A stretch of DNA of 64,000 bases from BOG-908 sp963692875 (GCA_965198755.1 OZ240673.1:3472001-3536000), one strand, 5' to 3'. Positions 41,863 to 50,308 are shown, numbered from the stretch's first letter. The notes: generated from the sequence alone by a model not told the origin. A program made the numbers and translations.

Positions 41863-42678
41863 GTGTCGGCGGCCGGGCGGCTGTGGCGCCGGGCGCCGGC
41901 ATGGCGGTTCTGCCTGGTCTCGGCGCTGGGCCTGGTCGCACTGACGGCACTGTTCCCGCCGGCGGGGCTGAAACATCTGCGGGTTGGCGCGCTGGCCGGC
42001 GGCGTGGCGGCGCTCGGCAAGGCGCCGGGGCCAGCTCCTGCCACGGCGCGCTTCGTGCCGCCGGGCGATAGCCTGCCGGCCTCTCCGCTCGGCGCCACCG
42101 CGCCGCCGCCGGGGCCCGGGCGGACCGGCACCATCCCGTTTGCCGGGCGGCAACTGCCGCTGCCCCCCGGCGAGTGGCAGACGCTGGTGGTGGCGCGGAC
42201 CGGCACGCCGGACTACGCGCAGGCGTCGTCGCTGGCGCGGATCGAGGCGGGGCAGGTGACGGGGCTGGTGCGGGTGCTGGCGTCCGACCCGCTGGCGCAC
42301 GCGATGCTGCCGCCCGGGCGGCAGGCGGCGTGCTACGACCCCGCGGTGCTTGCCAGCGACGTCTCGCCGCGCACGGCAGAGCAGAGCCCGGAGACCATAG
42401 AGTGTTGGACGGTGGGACGCTTCAAGGCGCCTGCCTCGGCCGACCGGCGGCAGAAGCTGGACGGGGCGCTGGGCATCGGGCTCGACCGCCTGGACTCAAT
42501 GGGAGTGCACATGCCGGGCGCGATGCTGGCGATGAACTACCTGCGGGCGGACGAGACAGGGTGGTTCGACGTGGTGGCGATGACGCCGGAGAAGGGCGCG
42601 GACGCGGAGCGTAAGATGCTGGCGTTTGCTCGGGTGTATGCGGGGGAGTTGCATCGGGGGTTTGCGGCGGGGAAGTAA
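41863..42678 (+). CDS. Membrane-anchored protein of unknown function (third gene of AAA operon)
   Basis: A 271-residue protein starting at GTG, 1 bp after the ATPase stop. One transmembrane helix (about residues 15-33) is followed by a proline/glycine-rich linker and a domain with PFAGRQLPLPPGEWQTLVVAR and CYDPAVLASDV...ECWTVG (two Cys that could pair). An outward-facing domain is likely. No family recognised. Confidence 0.65.
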   Translation: MSAAGRLWRRAPAWRFCLVSALGLVALTALFPPAGLKHLRVGALAGGVAALGKAPGPAPATARFVPPGDSLPASPLGATAPPPGPGRTGTIPFAGRQLPLPPGEWQTLVVARTGTPDYAQASSLARIEAGQVTGLVRVLASDPLAHAMLPPGRQAACYDPAVLASDVSPRTAEQSPETIECWTVGRFKAPASADRRQKLDGALGIGLDRLDSMGVHMPGAMLAMNYLRADETGWFDVVAMTPEKGADAERKMLAFARVYAGELHRGFAAGK

Positions 42679-42812
42679 GCAAGGCCTTCTTTTTCGAGAA
42701 AAAGAAGCAAAAAGCTTTTGTGCGGCTGTCGCGGCTCTTTCCGGCGACGTGTACTCAAGAGACAAAAGTCTTTTGCTTCTTTTCTTCAGAAAAGAAGGCC
42801 TTGCTTTCTTGC
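42679..42812. repeat. AT-arm composite repeat, shortened core (arms B/C)
   Basis: Left arm B, core GGCTGTCGCGGCTCTTTCC shortened, right arm C with TTGCTTCTTTTCTTCAG. It lies between convergent genes. Confidence 0.88.
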
Positions 42813-44486
42813 CTAAGCCTTTGGCAACCGCACCACGAACCGTGCCCCCAGCACCTGCCCCTCCCCGTCCCGCCGGTTCTCCGCGCTGATCCGCCCGTGC
42901 AGCGCCTCGACGATCTGCCGGCTGATCGACAGCCCCAGCCCGGAATGCCGCCCGAATTTCTCGCCGGCCGGGCGCTCGGAGTAGAACCGGTCGAACACGT
43001 GCTCGAGGTTGCTGTCCGGGATGCCGGGCCCCTCGTCCTCCACGGACAATTCCACCATGCCGCCGGTCTCACGACCGCGCAGCCGGATGGTGCCGCCCGC
43101 GGGTGAGAAGCTTTGCGCATTGCCGATCAGGTTGCGCAGCACCTGCACCAGGCGGCCCTCCACCGCGTTGACCACCAGCGGGCCGGGCGGCATGTCGACG
43201 CTGAGCTGCGCGTCGCCATCCGCCTTGGTGGCGTCGGCGATCTCGCCGAGGGTGGCCATGATCGGCACCACGTCCACCGGTTCGGTGGCGGTGCGCGAGA
43301 GCTCGGCGTCCACCCGGCTCGCGTCGCTGATGTCGCTGATCAACCGGTCCAGGCGGATCACGTCTTCCTGGATGATGGCCAGCAGGCGGGCCTGCAGCGG
43401 CGCCTCGCGGACGCGGCGCAGCGTGTCGATGGCGCTGCGGATGGAGCTGAGCGGGTTCTTGATCTCGTGCGCCACGTCGGCGGCGAAGCGTTCGATGGCG
43501 TCCATCCGGCCCCACAGTGCCGCCGCCGAGCCGGACAGCGCGCGGCCCAGCTCACCGATCTCGTCGCGCCGGCGCAGCAGCGGGGCGGGCACGGCGCCGG
43601 CGCGGCCGTGGCCCTCCTGCATGTCGCGGGCGGCGTCGGCCAGCTTTAGGATCGGCCGTGCGAGCGTGAGCGAGAGGTACCAGGACAGCAGCACGGTCAG
43701 GATCAGCGCGCCGAAGAACAGGCCGAGGATGGAGATGCGGACGGCGAACAGGCTGCGGTCCACCTCGATCGCGTCGCGGGTCAGCAGCACGATGCCGACC
43801 GTGTGGCGGTCGCGCTCGACCGGCTCGGCGACGGTGATAAGCAGCTGGTTCTGCCGCGTTCGGCGGATGTTGGGCGGCATCTCGTGGCTGTCGTCGCTGC
43901 TGGTCAGGCGCAGCTCCTCGCGCACGTCCGGCTGCCAGTCGGGGCCGGGCGCGTTGGGGCTCAGCTCTACCGTGGTGGCGCGGGTGTGCGGCAGGACGGC
44001 GAGCACGTCGTCGTAGACGCGGCTGACGATGCCCAGCACCGGGCTGCGAACGGTGGCCGGCGGCAGCGGCTCGGTGCTGACGGCGCCGCCGGCACCCAGG
44101 CGCACGCGGCTGTCGGCGATCAGCGTGCCGTCGGGGGCGTAGATCTTGGCACCGGCGTTGGGCGTGGGATCGGTCAGGCGGCGCAGCAGCGGGCGGGCAA
44201 GGTCGGGCACCAGGACCGGGTTGTTGGGGTCGGAGACGCGCACCGCGCTCTCGCCCAGGGCGCCGGCGTAGATGCGCGCCTGTTCGCGCAGCGCGTTCAC
44301 CTCGGCTTCCAGCAGGCCGTCCTGGTACTGGTCCAGGTACAGCAGCGCGCCCAGCAGCAGCGCCAGCGGCACGAAGTTGACCAGCAGGACGCGGCGCATA
44401 AGCGGGGAGACCCAGCGGGCGCGGTGCGGATGGGGCAGGTCGGCCTGGCGCGCGGACTCGCTCGTGCGGGTGGGGAAGTCTAGCAA
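42813..44486 (-). CDS. chvG: Sensor histidine kinase, ChvG/ExoS type
   Basis: A 557-residue inner-membrane kinase: cytosolic leader, TM1 (about residues 31-48), a periplasmic sensing domain with DDSHEMPPNIRRTRQNQLLITVAEPV, TM2 (about 245-265), HAMP-like linker, H-box DVAHEIKNPLSSIRSA with the phospho-His, and ATP lid motifs NLIGNAQSF, DEGPGI and GLGLSI. This layout matches ChvG, which with ChvI controls acid and envelope responses in alphaproteobacteria. No response regulator gene is adjacent. The only starts are TTG 44486 or GTG 44411; the conserved WVSPLMRRVLLVN suggests the longer form. Confidence 0.85.
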   Translation of the reverse strand: MLDFPTRTSESARQADLPHPHRARWVSPLMRRVLLVNFVPLALLLGALLYLDQYQDGLLEAEVNALREQARIYAGALGESAVRVSDPNNPVLVPDLARPLLRRLTDPTPNAGAKIYAPDGTLIADSRVRLGAGGAVSTEPLPPATVRSPVLGIVSRVYDDVLAVLPHTRATTVELSPNAPGPDWQPDVREELRLTSSDDSHEMPPNIRRTRQNQLLITVAEPVERDRHTVGIVLLTRDAIEVDRSLFAVRISILGLFFGALILTVLLSWYLSLTLARPILKLADAARDMQEGHGRAGAVPAPLLRRRDEIGELGRALSGSAAALWGRMDAIERFAADVAHEIKNPLSSIRSAIDTLRRVREAPLQARLLAIIQEDVIRLDRLISDISDASRVDAELSRTATEPVDVVPIMATLGEIADATKADGDAQLSVDMPPGPLVVNAVEGRLVQVLRNLIGNAQSFSPAGGTIRLRGRETGGMVELSVEDEGPGIPDSNLEHVFDRFYSERPAGEKFGRHSGLGLSISRQIVEALHGRISAENRRDGEGQVLGARFVVRLPKA

Positions 44487-44567
44487 CGCGGCACCGCCGT
44501 CTTGACGACGCCGGCGGCCTGGGGGGCGGCGATTTCAAAGGTTTTCACAGGCGGGAAGATAGCAAAG

Positions 44568-44700
44568 GCAAGCAGTTCTTTTTTGAAAAAAAGAACCAAA
44601 AAACTTTTGACTCCGCTGTCGCGCGCTCGCCGGTGAGCGCGCGACAGCGGAGACAAAAGTCTTTTGCTTCTTTTCTTCAGAAAAGAAGGCCTTGCTTGCC
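44568..44700. repeat. AT-arm composite repeat, class II (arms A/C)
   Basis: The clearest class II core: CTGTCGCGCGCTC, loop GCCG, GTGAGCGCGCGACAG pairs almost perfectly. Right arm C carries TTGCTTCTTTTCTTCAG. Confidence 0.92.
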
Positions 44701-45399
44701 TTACGCGGCGTCCACCATCACCAACTCCGCATCCTCCAGCGCCGTCACAAGCAGCACGGCTTCGTCGGCGATCGCCGCACCGTCACGCGTGCCGACACGC
44801 ACGCCGTTCACCTCGACCGCGCCCTGCGACGGCACCAGGTAGGCGTAGCGCTCTGCCCCTAGCGCGTACTCCGCCGTCTCGCCGGCCTTCAGCGTGGCGC
44901 CGAGCACGCGGGCGTTGGCGCGGATGGGCAGCGCGTCGCCCTCCGGCGCCGGGCCGGCGGCCAGGGCGACGAACCGGCCGGCGCGGGCGTCACGCGGGAA
45001 CGGCCGCGCACCCCAGGAGGGGGCGCCGCCGTTGCCGTCGGGGATGATCCACAGCTGGAACAGCTTGGTGACGCCCGGCTCGGCGTTCCACTCGGCGTGG
45101 CGGATGCCGGAGCCGGCGCTCATCACCTGCACGTCGCCGGCTTCGGTGCGGCCGGTGTTGCCCAGGCTGTCTTTGTGGGTGATGGCACCTTCGCGGACGT
45201 AGGTGATGATCTCCATGTCGGCGTGCGGGTGGGCGGGGAAGCCGCTGTCCGGCGCGATCTCGTCGTCGTTCCACACGCGCAGGCGGCCCCAGTGCAGGCG
45301 GGCGGGGTCCTGGTAGCCGGCAAAGGAGAAGTGGAAGCGCGAGTCCAGCCAGCCGTGGTTGGCGGCGCCGAGGGCGGTATACGGGCGGAGTTCGATCAT
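44701..45399 (-). CDS. Pirin-family protein (YhhW-like)
   Basis: A 232-residue bicupin. The metal site is in FPAHPHADMEIITYVREG and SGIRHAEWN (His-His-His-Glu), as in bacterial pirins such as YhhW, which has quercetinase activity in vitro. GGAG precedes ATG 45399 at good spacing. It is separated by a composite repeat from the SH3-DsrE-moeB cluster; its role in the cell is unknown. Confidence 0.9.
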   Translation of the reverse strand: MIELRPYTALGAANHGWLDSRFHFSFAGYQDPARLHWGRLRVWNDDEIAPDSGFPAHPHADMEIITYVREGAITHKDSLGNTGRTEAGDVQVMSAGSGIRHAEWNAEPGVTKLFQLWIIPDGNGGAPSWGARPFPRDARAGRFVALAAGPAPEGDALPIRANARVLGATLKAGETAEYALGAERYAYLVPSQGAVEVNGVRVGTRDGAAIADEAVLLVTALEDAELVMVDAA

Positions 45400-45416
45400 T
45401 TCGGAAAGCTCCAAAG

Positions 45417-45550
45417 GAAGTAAGGCCTTCTTCTGAAGAAAAAGAAGCAAAAAGACTTTTATCCGGCTGTCGCGGACCGTTCCACACGACGCGCCCAAGG
45501 GAACAAAAGTTTTTTGGTTCTTTTTTTCAAAAAAGAACTGCTTGCTTCCT
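45417..45550 (+). repeat. AT-arm composite repeat, class I (arms C-like/A)
   Basis: Left arm CTTCTTCTGAAG...AAGAAG, core CTGTCGCGGACCGTTCC ... GCGCCCAAGGGAAC, right arm A. Confidence 0.88.
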
Positions 45551-45553
45551 TAA

Positions 45554-46306
45554 TTAGGGCGCCACGACCTCGTCCGCATCGACGCCCCACATATCGCTGC
45601 GTTGCAGCCAGCCGCGGTAGTCCTGCACTTGCACCTGGCACCAGGGCTTACCAGCGTCGCAGGACCGTATCCGCCCGACCACGCCAGGCTTGAGCACCGC
45701 CACCGCGTCGGCGGTCTCGCTCGCGTCGGCGCGGATGGTGCGGTCCGTAGTGCCGGTGATGACGAAGGTACGCCGGCCGGTGAGCGTGGCCTGGTGCACC
45801 CAGCCCTTCACGCCGTCCATGTCCTCGACCAGGCGCCAGATGTCGAACTCGCGCTCGATGCGCACCGGCAGCTCGCGGCGCTTGTAGGTCCAGATCACCG
45901 GGTAGCGCTCGGCGGGGCCCACGCGCATGTTGACCTCGTCGCTCTTCAGCGAGGCGTAGCGCGGCAGGTGCAGGCCGGTGTTGGTGCCGACGTCGGCCGG
46001 CACCGGCGGGGGAGCCGGCTTCTGCGCCGCTTCTGGGGCGGGGACAGGTGCCGCCGGCGCGGGCGGCTCCTTTTTCACCACCAGCTTTTTCGACGTGGCG
46101 GACGTGGCGCGCCGGGGTGGACCCGGGCGGCGCGGTGCGACGACGGGCACGTGCCTGGCGGCCGGCTTGGCCGGCGTGGTGTGCCGGGACTTGCTTGTGG
46201 TGTGGGTCGTCGTGCGGATGGTGGTGGTCGTGGTGGTCTGGGCGGAGAGCCGGCCGGCAGTTGCGAAGGCTGCGAGCACGGCGAGCACGAAAAGGCGTCT
46301 GGTCAC
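45554..46306 (-). CDS. Exported SH3-domain protein
   Basis: A 250-residue protein: signal peptide (RRLFVLAVLAAFATAGRLSA), a Thr-, Pro- and Lys-rich linker (residues 24-105), then a bacterial SH3 domain pair (SDEVNMRVGPAERYPVIWTY, GWVHQATLTGRRTFVI, and a second lobe ending GWLQRSDMWGV). This SH3 type is common in alphaproteobacterial periplasmic proteins that bind cell wall. It starts at GTG 46306, which overlaps the DsrE stop by 4 bp, so it is coupled to that gene. Confidence 0.85.
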   Translation of the reverse strand: MTRRLFVLAVLAAFATAGRLSAQTTTTTTIRTTTHTTSKSRHTTPAKPAARHVPVVAPRRPGPPRRATSATSKKLVVKKEPPAPAAPVPAPEAAQKPAPPPVPADVGTNTGLHLPRYASLKSDEVNMRVGPAERYPVIWTYKRRELPVRIEREFDIWRLVEDMDGVKGWVHQATLTGRRTFVITGTTDRTIRADASETADAVAVLKPGVVGRIRSCDAGKPWCQVQVQDYRGWLQRSDMWGVDADEVVAP

Positions 46307-46704
46307 AGCGAGATCATCTGTCCTTTGCCGACGGCTTCGAGGAATGTGGCGACGCCGGCCACTTCTACACCCTCCTGCAGGGAGGCGGGGTCGATGCCCT
46401 CGGCGGTCAGCCCGGCCTCGCAGGCGATCATCCGCACGCCCAGCTCGCGGGCCGCGTCGCGCAGCTCGCCCAGGCCGGCCACACCGCGGCGGCGGATCAC
46501 CGCGTCGCGGCCCACGTCGTCCAGGTCCGACCAGTCCTCACGCAAAGCGCGGCAGCCGTGGTTGGTGGCGAACAGCACTACCGGGCGGCCGAGGGAGGCG
46601 GCGGCGGAGGCCACCAGGAAAGCGTATTGCGCGCGCTCGTGGGTGCCGGCGATCAGGAGGATGCCGAGCGGAGAAGCCGTGCCGTTGGTCGTTTCGTCCA
46701 CCAT
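46303..46704 (-). CDS. DsrE-family protein
   Basis: A 133-residue cytosolic protein of the DsrE/DsrF fold: GILLIAGTHERAQYAFLVASAAASLGR, FATNHGC, and the conserved Cys region MIACEAGL. Family members carry sulfur as persulfides, but many genomic copies have unknown roles. It lies between moeB and the SH3 gene and overlaps the latter; a link with MoeB sulfur/adenylate chemistry is possible but unproven. Confidence 0.85.
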   Translation of the reverse strand: MVDETTNGTASPLGILLIAGTHERAQYAFLVASAAASLGRPVVLFATNHGCRALREDWSDLDDVGRDAVIRRRGVAGLGELRDAARELGVRMIACEAGLTAEGIDPASLQEGVEVAGVATFLEAVGKGQMISL

Positions 46705-46781
46705 GGGTTGGGTTCTCCTGACAGGTGTTCACGCTCAACGGGTTGGCCGGTTGCGCAGGCCCGCGTCAAGGGGAGGGTGCG

Positions 46782-47576
46782 TCACGTTTGCGGAACGTCG
46801 CGCGGCGTCCCGCAGCACGGGCAAGCCGGGTCCGCCGGCAGGCGCACGGTGCGGAAGCGCACGGTGAGCGCGTCCCAGACCAGCAGGCGACCGGCCAGGC
46901 CCTCGCCGATGCCGAGCAGCTCCTTCAGCACCTCGGTGGCCTGCAGCGTGCCCATCACGCCGGTGACGGGGCCCAGCACGCCGGCCTCCGCGCAGCTCGG
47001 CACCAGGCCGGGCGGCGGCGGGGCGGGGTAGAGGCAGCGGTAGCAGGGGTTGGGCGCGCCGTCCGCGCCGGTGCCGGGGCGGAAGGTGGAGAGCTGGCCC
47101 TCGTAGCGCAGCACAGCGGCCGAGATTAGCGTCTTGCCGGCGCGCCAGGCGGCGTCGGCCAGCAGGAAGCGGGCGGGGAAGTTGTCGGTGCCGTCGCAGA
47201 CGATGCCGTAGGGGGCGATCAGCGCGGCCACGTTGTCCTGGTCCACGCGGAGGGCGTGGGCGTGCACCTGGACCAGGGGGTTCAGCGCGGCCATGGCGGC
47301 GGCGGCGGAAGCGACCTTCGGCGTGCCGACGCGGGCCTCGGTGTGGGCCACCTGGCGCTGCAGGTTGGAGAGGTCGACCAGGTCGTGGTCGGCGATGCCG
47401 ATGGTGCCCACGCCGGCTGCCGCCAGATAGAGGGCAAGCGGGCTGCCCAGGCCGCCGGCGCCGACGATCAGCACGCTTGCGTCGCGCAGGCGGGCCTGGC
47501 CGGTGCCGCCCACGTCGGCGAGCAGGATGTGGCGGGCGTAGCGCTGGATTTCGGCTTCGGAGAAGTGCAGGTCCAT
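46782..47576 (-). CDS. moeB: Molybdopterin-synthase adenylyltransferase (HesA/MoeB/ThiF family)
   Basis: A 264-residue E1-like enzyme that adenylates the C-terminal glycine of MoaD or ThiS. Motifs: ARHILLADVGGTGQARL, nucleotide loop VLIVGAGGLGSPLA, DLSNLQRQ, and zinc-binding CYRC...CPCC. No rhodanese domain is fused. Assignment between MoaD and ThiS partner is not possible from sequence alone. The ATG at 47576 was chosen since upstream in-frame sequence belongs to the repeat region. Confidence 0.92.
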   Translation of the reverse strand: MDLHFSEAEIQRYARHILLADVGGTGQARLRDASVLIVGAGGLGSPLALYLAAAGVGTIGIADHDLVDLSNLQRQVAHTEARVGTPKVASAAAAMAALNPLVQVHAHALRVDQDNVAALIAPYGIVCDGTDNFPARFLLADAAWRAGKTLISAAVLRYEGQLSTFRPGTGADGAPNPCYRCLYPAPPPPGLVPSCAEAGVLGPVTGVMGTLQATEVLKELLGIGEGLAGRLLVWDALTVRFRTVRLPADPACPCCGTPRDVPQT

Positions 47577-47616
47577 CGGGCTCAGATGGGAGGGGCGAGG
47601 CACGTGGGCAAAGGCA

Positions 47617-47748
47617 GGCAAGCAAGCGGTTCTTTTTTGAAAAAAAGAACCAAAAAACTTTTATTTCTGGGGTGGGCGCTCTCCCGCGAGTGCGCGACAG
47701 CGGAAACAAAAGCTTTTTGCTTCTTCCTCTCGAAGAAGGCGCTTTCTT
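47617..47748. repeat. AT-arm composite repeat, class II-like (arms A/B)
   Basis: Left arm A, core GGGCGCTCTCCCGCGAGTGC then GCGACAGCGG, right arm GCTTCTTCCTCTCGAAGAAGGC. It ends directly at the queC start codon, so the arm is the queC leader; no separate ribosome site is visible. Confidence 0.85.
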
Positions 47749-47749
47749 G

Positions 47750-48418
47750 ATGCTTGTTTTGCTGTCCGGCGGCCAGGACTCCACCACCTGCCTCGCCTGG
47801 GCGCTGGAGCGCGCCGACCACGTGGAGACGCTTGGTTTCGACTACGGCCAGCGCCACCGCGTGGAGCTCGACTGCCGCGCGCCGATCCGCGCTGCCCTGG
47901 CCGAACGCTGGCCTGGCCGGCTGGGTCCGGACCATGTGGTCGACCTGCGGGCCAGCATGGCGGCGTTGGGGCAGACCGCGCTGACCAGCGAGGCGGCGAT
48001 CACCATGGGTGCGGAGGGACTGCCCACCACCTTCGTGCCCGGCCGCAACCTGCTGTTCCTGACCTACGCGGCGGCGCTGGCCTACCGGCGCGGCCTGCGG
48101 CGAATCGTGGCCGGCATGTGCGAGACGGACTACTCCGGCTACCCGGACTGCCGCGACGACACCATCAAGGCGCTGCAGGTGGCGCTGAACCTGGGCATGG
48201 CGCGGCGCTTCGTGCTGGAGACGCCGCTGATGTGGGTGGACAAGGCGGCGACCTGGACGATGGCGGACCGGCTGGGGATTTTGGACGTGGTAGTTGGGCT
48301 GACCCACACCTGTTACCTGGGCGAGCGGCGGGTATTGCATGAGTGGGGGTATGGGTGTGGGGCGTGCCCAGCCTGCGAGCTGCGAGCGGATGGATACAGA
48401 AGGTGGAAGGAAGGGTAA
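47750..48418 (+). CDS. queC: 7-cyano-7-deazaguanine synthase
   Basis: Converts 7-carboxy-7-deazaguanine to preQ0 in queuosine synthesis, using ATP and ammonia. The 222 residues begin with the PP-loop LLSGGQDSTTCLAWA and include FDYGQRHRVEL, VPGRNLLFL, MCETDYSGYPDCR and the zinc ligands TCYLG plus CGACPACELRADGY. The other que genes are not in the window. Confidence 0.96.
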   Translation: MLVLLSGGQDSTTCLAWALERADHVETLGFDYGQRHRVELDCRAPIRAALAERWPGRLGPDHVVDLRASMAALGQTALTSEAAITMGAEGLPTTFVPGRNLLFLTYAAALAYRRGLRRIVAGMCETDYSGYPDCRDDTIKALQVALNLGMARRFVLETPLMWVDKAATWTMADRLGILDVVVGLTHTCYLGERRVLHEWGYGCGACPACELRADGYRRWKEG

Positions 48419-48482
48419 GCAAAGCCGCCTTTTTCGAGAAAAAAAAGCAAAAAGCTTTTGTCTCCGCTATCGCGCGCTCGGG
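48417..48482. repeat. AT-arm composite repeat, left half
   Basis: Left arm GCCTTTTTCGAG/AAAAAAAAGC and core start CGCTATCGCGCGCTCGGG; the right half is missing and is replaced by a different dispersed repeat. Confidence 0.75.
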
Positions 48483-48513
48483 CGGGCATTTGACGGCGGT
48501 TGGCGGCGAGCGT

Positions 48514-48603
48514 GGAGCATCATCCGATCACAGCGTCGGAGCGGCACAACAAAAAGGCAGAGCGTCTTCCGGCCTGCTTATCTGATCCAACAAGTTCGGA
48601 CGC
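48514..48603 (+). repeat. Dispersed repeat (paired with 25880-25985)
   Basis: It shares GAGCATCATCCGA and TTCCGGCCTGCTTATC with the copy at 25880. In this copy the right half of the inverted repeat has decayed. Confidence 0.6.
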
Positions 48604-48666
48604 CAATCTCAGACAGCTATAATATCAGCGGCCTTGGATCTAGACCCTTCGAAGGCCGGCAGGGAA

Positions 48667-48797
48667 GGCAAGGCCTTCTTTTCTGAAGAAAAGAAGCAAA
48701 AGACTTTTGGTCGGCTGTCGCAGAGGTTTCTGCAACGCGCGCCGAAGGGAACAAAAGTTTTTTGGTTCTTTTTTTCAAAAAAGAACCGCTTGCTTCG
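48667..48797 (+). repeat. AT-arm composite repeat, class I (arms C/A)
   Basis: Left arm C, core GGCTGTCGCAGAGGTTTCTG then CAACGCGCGCCGAAGGGAAC, right arm A. Confidence 0.9.
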
Positions 48798-48859
48798 CCT
48801 GTCACCGGTCAAGACCTACGACGGTTGGTATAAAACCAGACTTTCTTCGATGTCAGCCC

Positions 48860-48945
48860 TTCGTTCGGCCGTCCGGCCTGCTCAAAGCTCGCGTAAGCGA
48901 CCGTCGAAGCGGCTTGGCCTTGAACAGGCCGGACAGTCGAACGAA
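48860..48945 (+). repeat. Large stem-loop repeat (paired with 31511-31587)
   Basis: Outer stem TTCGTTCG/CGAACGAA, inner stem TCCGGCCTG-N-TCAA/TTGA-N-CAGGCCGGA. It matches the reverse complement of 31511-31587. Confidence 0.7.
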
Positions 48946-49022
48946 AATCGCGGATCGAAAACAGCTTCGGCCCACGCGGAGAAGTCGCGAACCCGCCGGC
49001 TTGCTTCAAACACGCCCAAAAG

Positions 49023-49054
49023 AAAGGCCAGCCTCCTCGCGGAGACTGGCCTTT
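49023..49054 (-). terminator. Rho-independent terminator of the Hint-protein gene
   Basis: AAAGGCCAG, 14-base loop region with an inner CTC/GAG pairing, CTGGCCTTT, with a T-rich run on both strands; on the minus strand it reads CTGGCCTTTCTTTT. It lies 24 bp past the Hint-gene stop. It is the only classical terminator I found outside the composite repeats. Confidence 0.8.
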
Positions 49055-49077
49055 TCCGTAGGCAGCGGCCCTGGCTG

Positions 49078-50181
49078 TCAGGCGGCCTGTTGGACTGCGA
49101 TGCCGGCGCGCTCTGCCAGGCGGGCGCGGATGGCGGCGGGAACCTGGCGGGCGGACTTGGCGCGCGGGTAGTCCATTGCCACGATTTCGGCGTCGGTGCC
49201 GACGAGCGCCTCGTGCTCCGCCCAGTTATCGAACGCCATGCGATCGATGTTGTCGATGAAGGTTTCGGCCGGCATGCCGTCGGCAAGGATCAGCGCGTGG
49301 TCGGCGAGCTCGACGTGGTAGTAGGTGAACGTCTCCGGCATCGTCGTCTCGCGGACGATCGACGTGCCGTTTATCAGCGCACCGGCCTGCACCAGCACGC
49401 CGTCCACCAGCACCGCGTGGCAGGGCGAGAGCAGGCTGTCACGCACCGGGACGTTTTCGGGGAGCGCGCCGGCGCGGATGCGGACGGGCATCGCGCTGAT
49501 CGGGTCGGCGAAGCGGGTGGCCACCGCACGCCGGCCGATCCAGAGGACGAACTTCACGTCGCCAGCGGCGGTCAGCACCACGTCGCCGGCCGAGAGGGTT
49601 TCCACGGCCACGTCGCCGTCCGGCGTGGTGACCATCGTGCCGGCGCAGAAGCAGGGGGCGTCGGTGGACACCACCGTGACGGGGTCGACGTTGTAGCCGC
49701 CGGGCACGGTGTTATCGAGGGAAAAGGTGCCGTTCGTCGAGAACAGGTCGTACTCGGTGCCGTTCACCGTAAAATCCAGGCCAGCATTGTCGATGCCGTG
49801 GGAACTGCCGTCGATGCCTTCGGCGTTGCCGGTGAAGATGGCATTGTCATAGCTGAGCCCACCGGGGCCCTCGTTGACGTATGTGCCGCCGCCGGTGATC
49901 GTGTCGTTGAAGCTGACGCCGTCGATGCGGCCGCGGATGTCGGTCACCGCGTAGCTCAGGCCCGCGCCAGTGCTGTTGGTCGCGTCGAGCGAGGTGCTGA
50001 CGACGACGCGGTCGAAGCCCGTCGGCGACTGCGAGTCGGCGATCCGATACTCGAAGTTCTGGAAACCACGCCCGAAGGTCACTACCGGCGCTGCCGAGCT
50101 GGAATCCGCATGGCTGTCGGACGCTGTGTTGTCAGCCGCCAGGTGGTTGGTCGCCTTATCGGACGCGATCTTATCGGACAT
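49078..50181 (-). CDS. Hint-domain (hedgehog/intein-like) protein
   Basis: A 367-residue protein. The C-terminal half begins CFCAGTMVTTPDGDVAVETLSAGDVVLTA, the start of a Hint domain with the nucleophile Cys, followed by PVRDSLLSPCHAVLVDGVLVQAG and TYYHVELADHALILADG. The N-terminal about 170 residues are Ser/Thr/Gly/Asp-rich with many beta-turn motifs, as in secreted or surface proteins. Such Hint proteins are abundant in Acetobacteraceae; self-cleavage is possible but no downstream extein remains. A hairpin terminator follows. Confidence 0.85.
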   Translation of the reverse strand: MSDKIASDKATNHLAADNTASDSHADSSSAAPVVTFGRGFQNFEYRIADSQSPTGFDRVVVSTSLDATNSTGAGLSYAVTDIRGRIDGVSFNDTITGGGTYVNEGPGGLSYDNAIFTGNAEGIDGSSHGIDNAGLDFTVNGTEYDLFSTNGTFSLDNTVPGGYNVDPVTVVSTDAPCFCAGTMVTTPDGDVAVETLSAGDVVLTAAGDVKFVLWIGRRAVATRFADPISAMPVRIRAGALPENVPVRDSLLSPCHAVLVDGVLVQAGALINGTSIVRETTMPETFTYYHVELADHALILADGMPAETFIDNIDRMAFDNWAEHEALVGTDAEIVAMDYPRAKSARQVPAAIRARLAERAGIAVQQAA

Positions 50182-50308
50182 TCTACGGCCTTCTTGAAAA
50201 CGGTTGGATCAGAAACGCTCCAACGTGGTTTCTGCCTGACAACAACACTGATTACAAAGGTGCTTGCAAAGCCGGCGATCAAGTTTGTGCGATACCGGCC
50301 GAGCCGTC

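Larger units (their letters stand above)
48419..49077. other. Repeat-rich intergenic region
   Basis: About 660 bp with no gene: a half composite repeat, a dispersed repeat (48514-48603), a complete composite repeat (48667-48797), a GTTGGTATAA end similar to the extended repeats (near 48825), a large stem-loop (48860-48945) and a rho-independent terminator (49023-49054). Confidence 0.7.
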
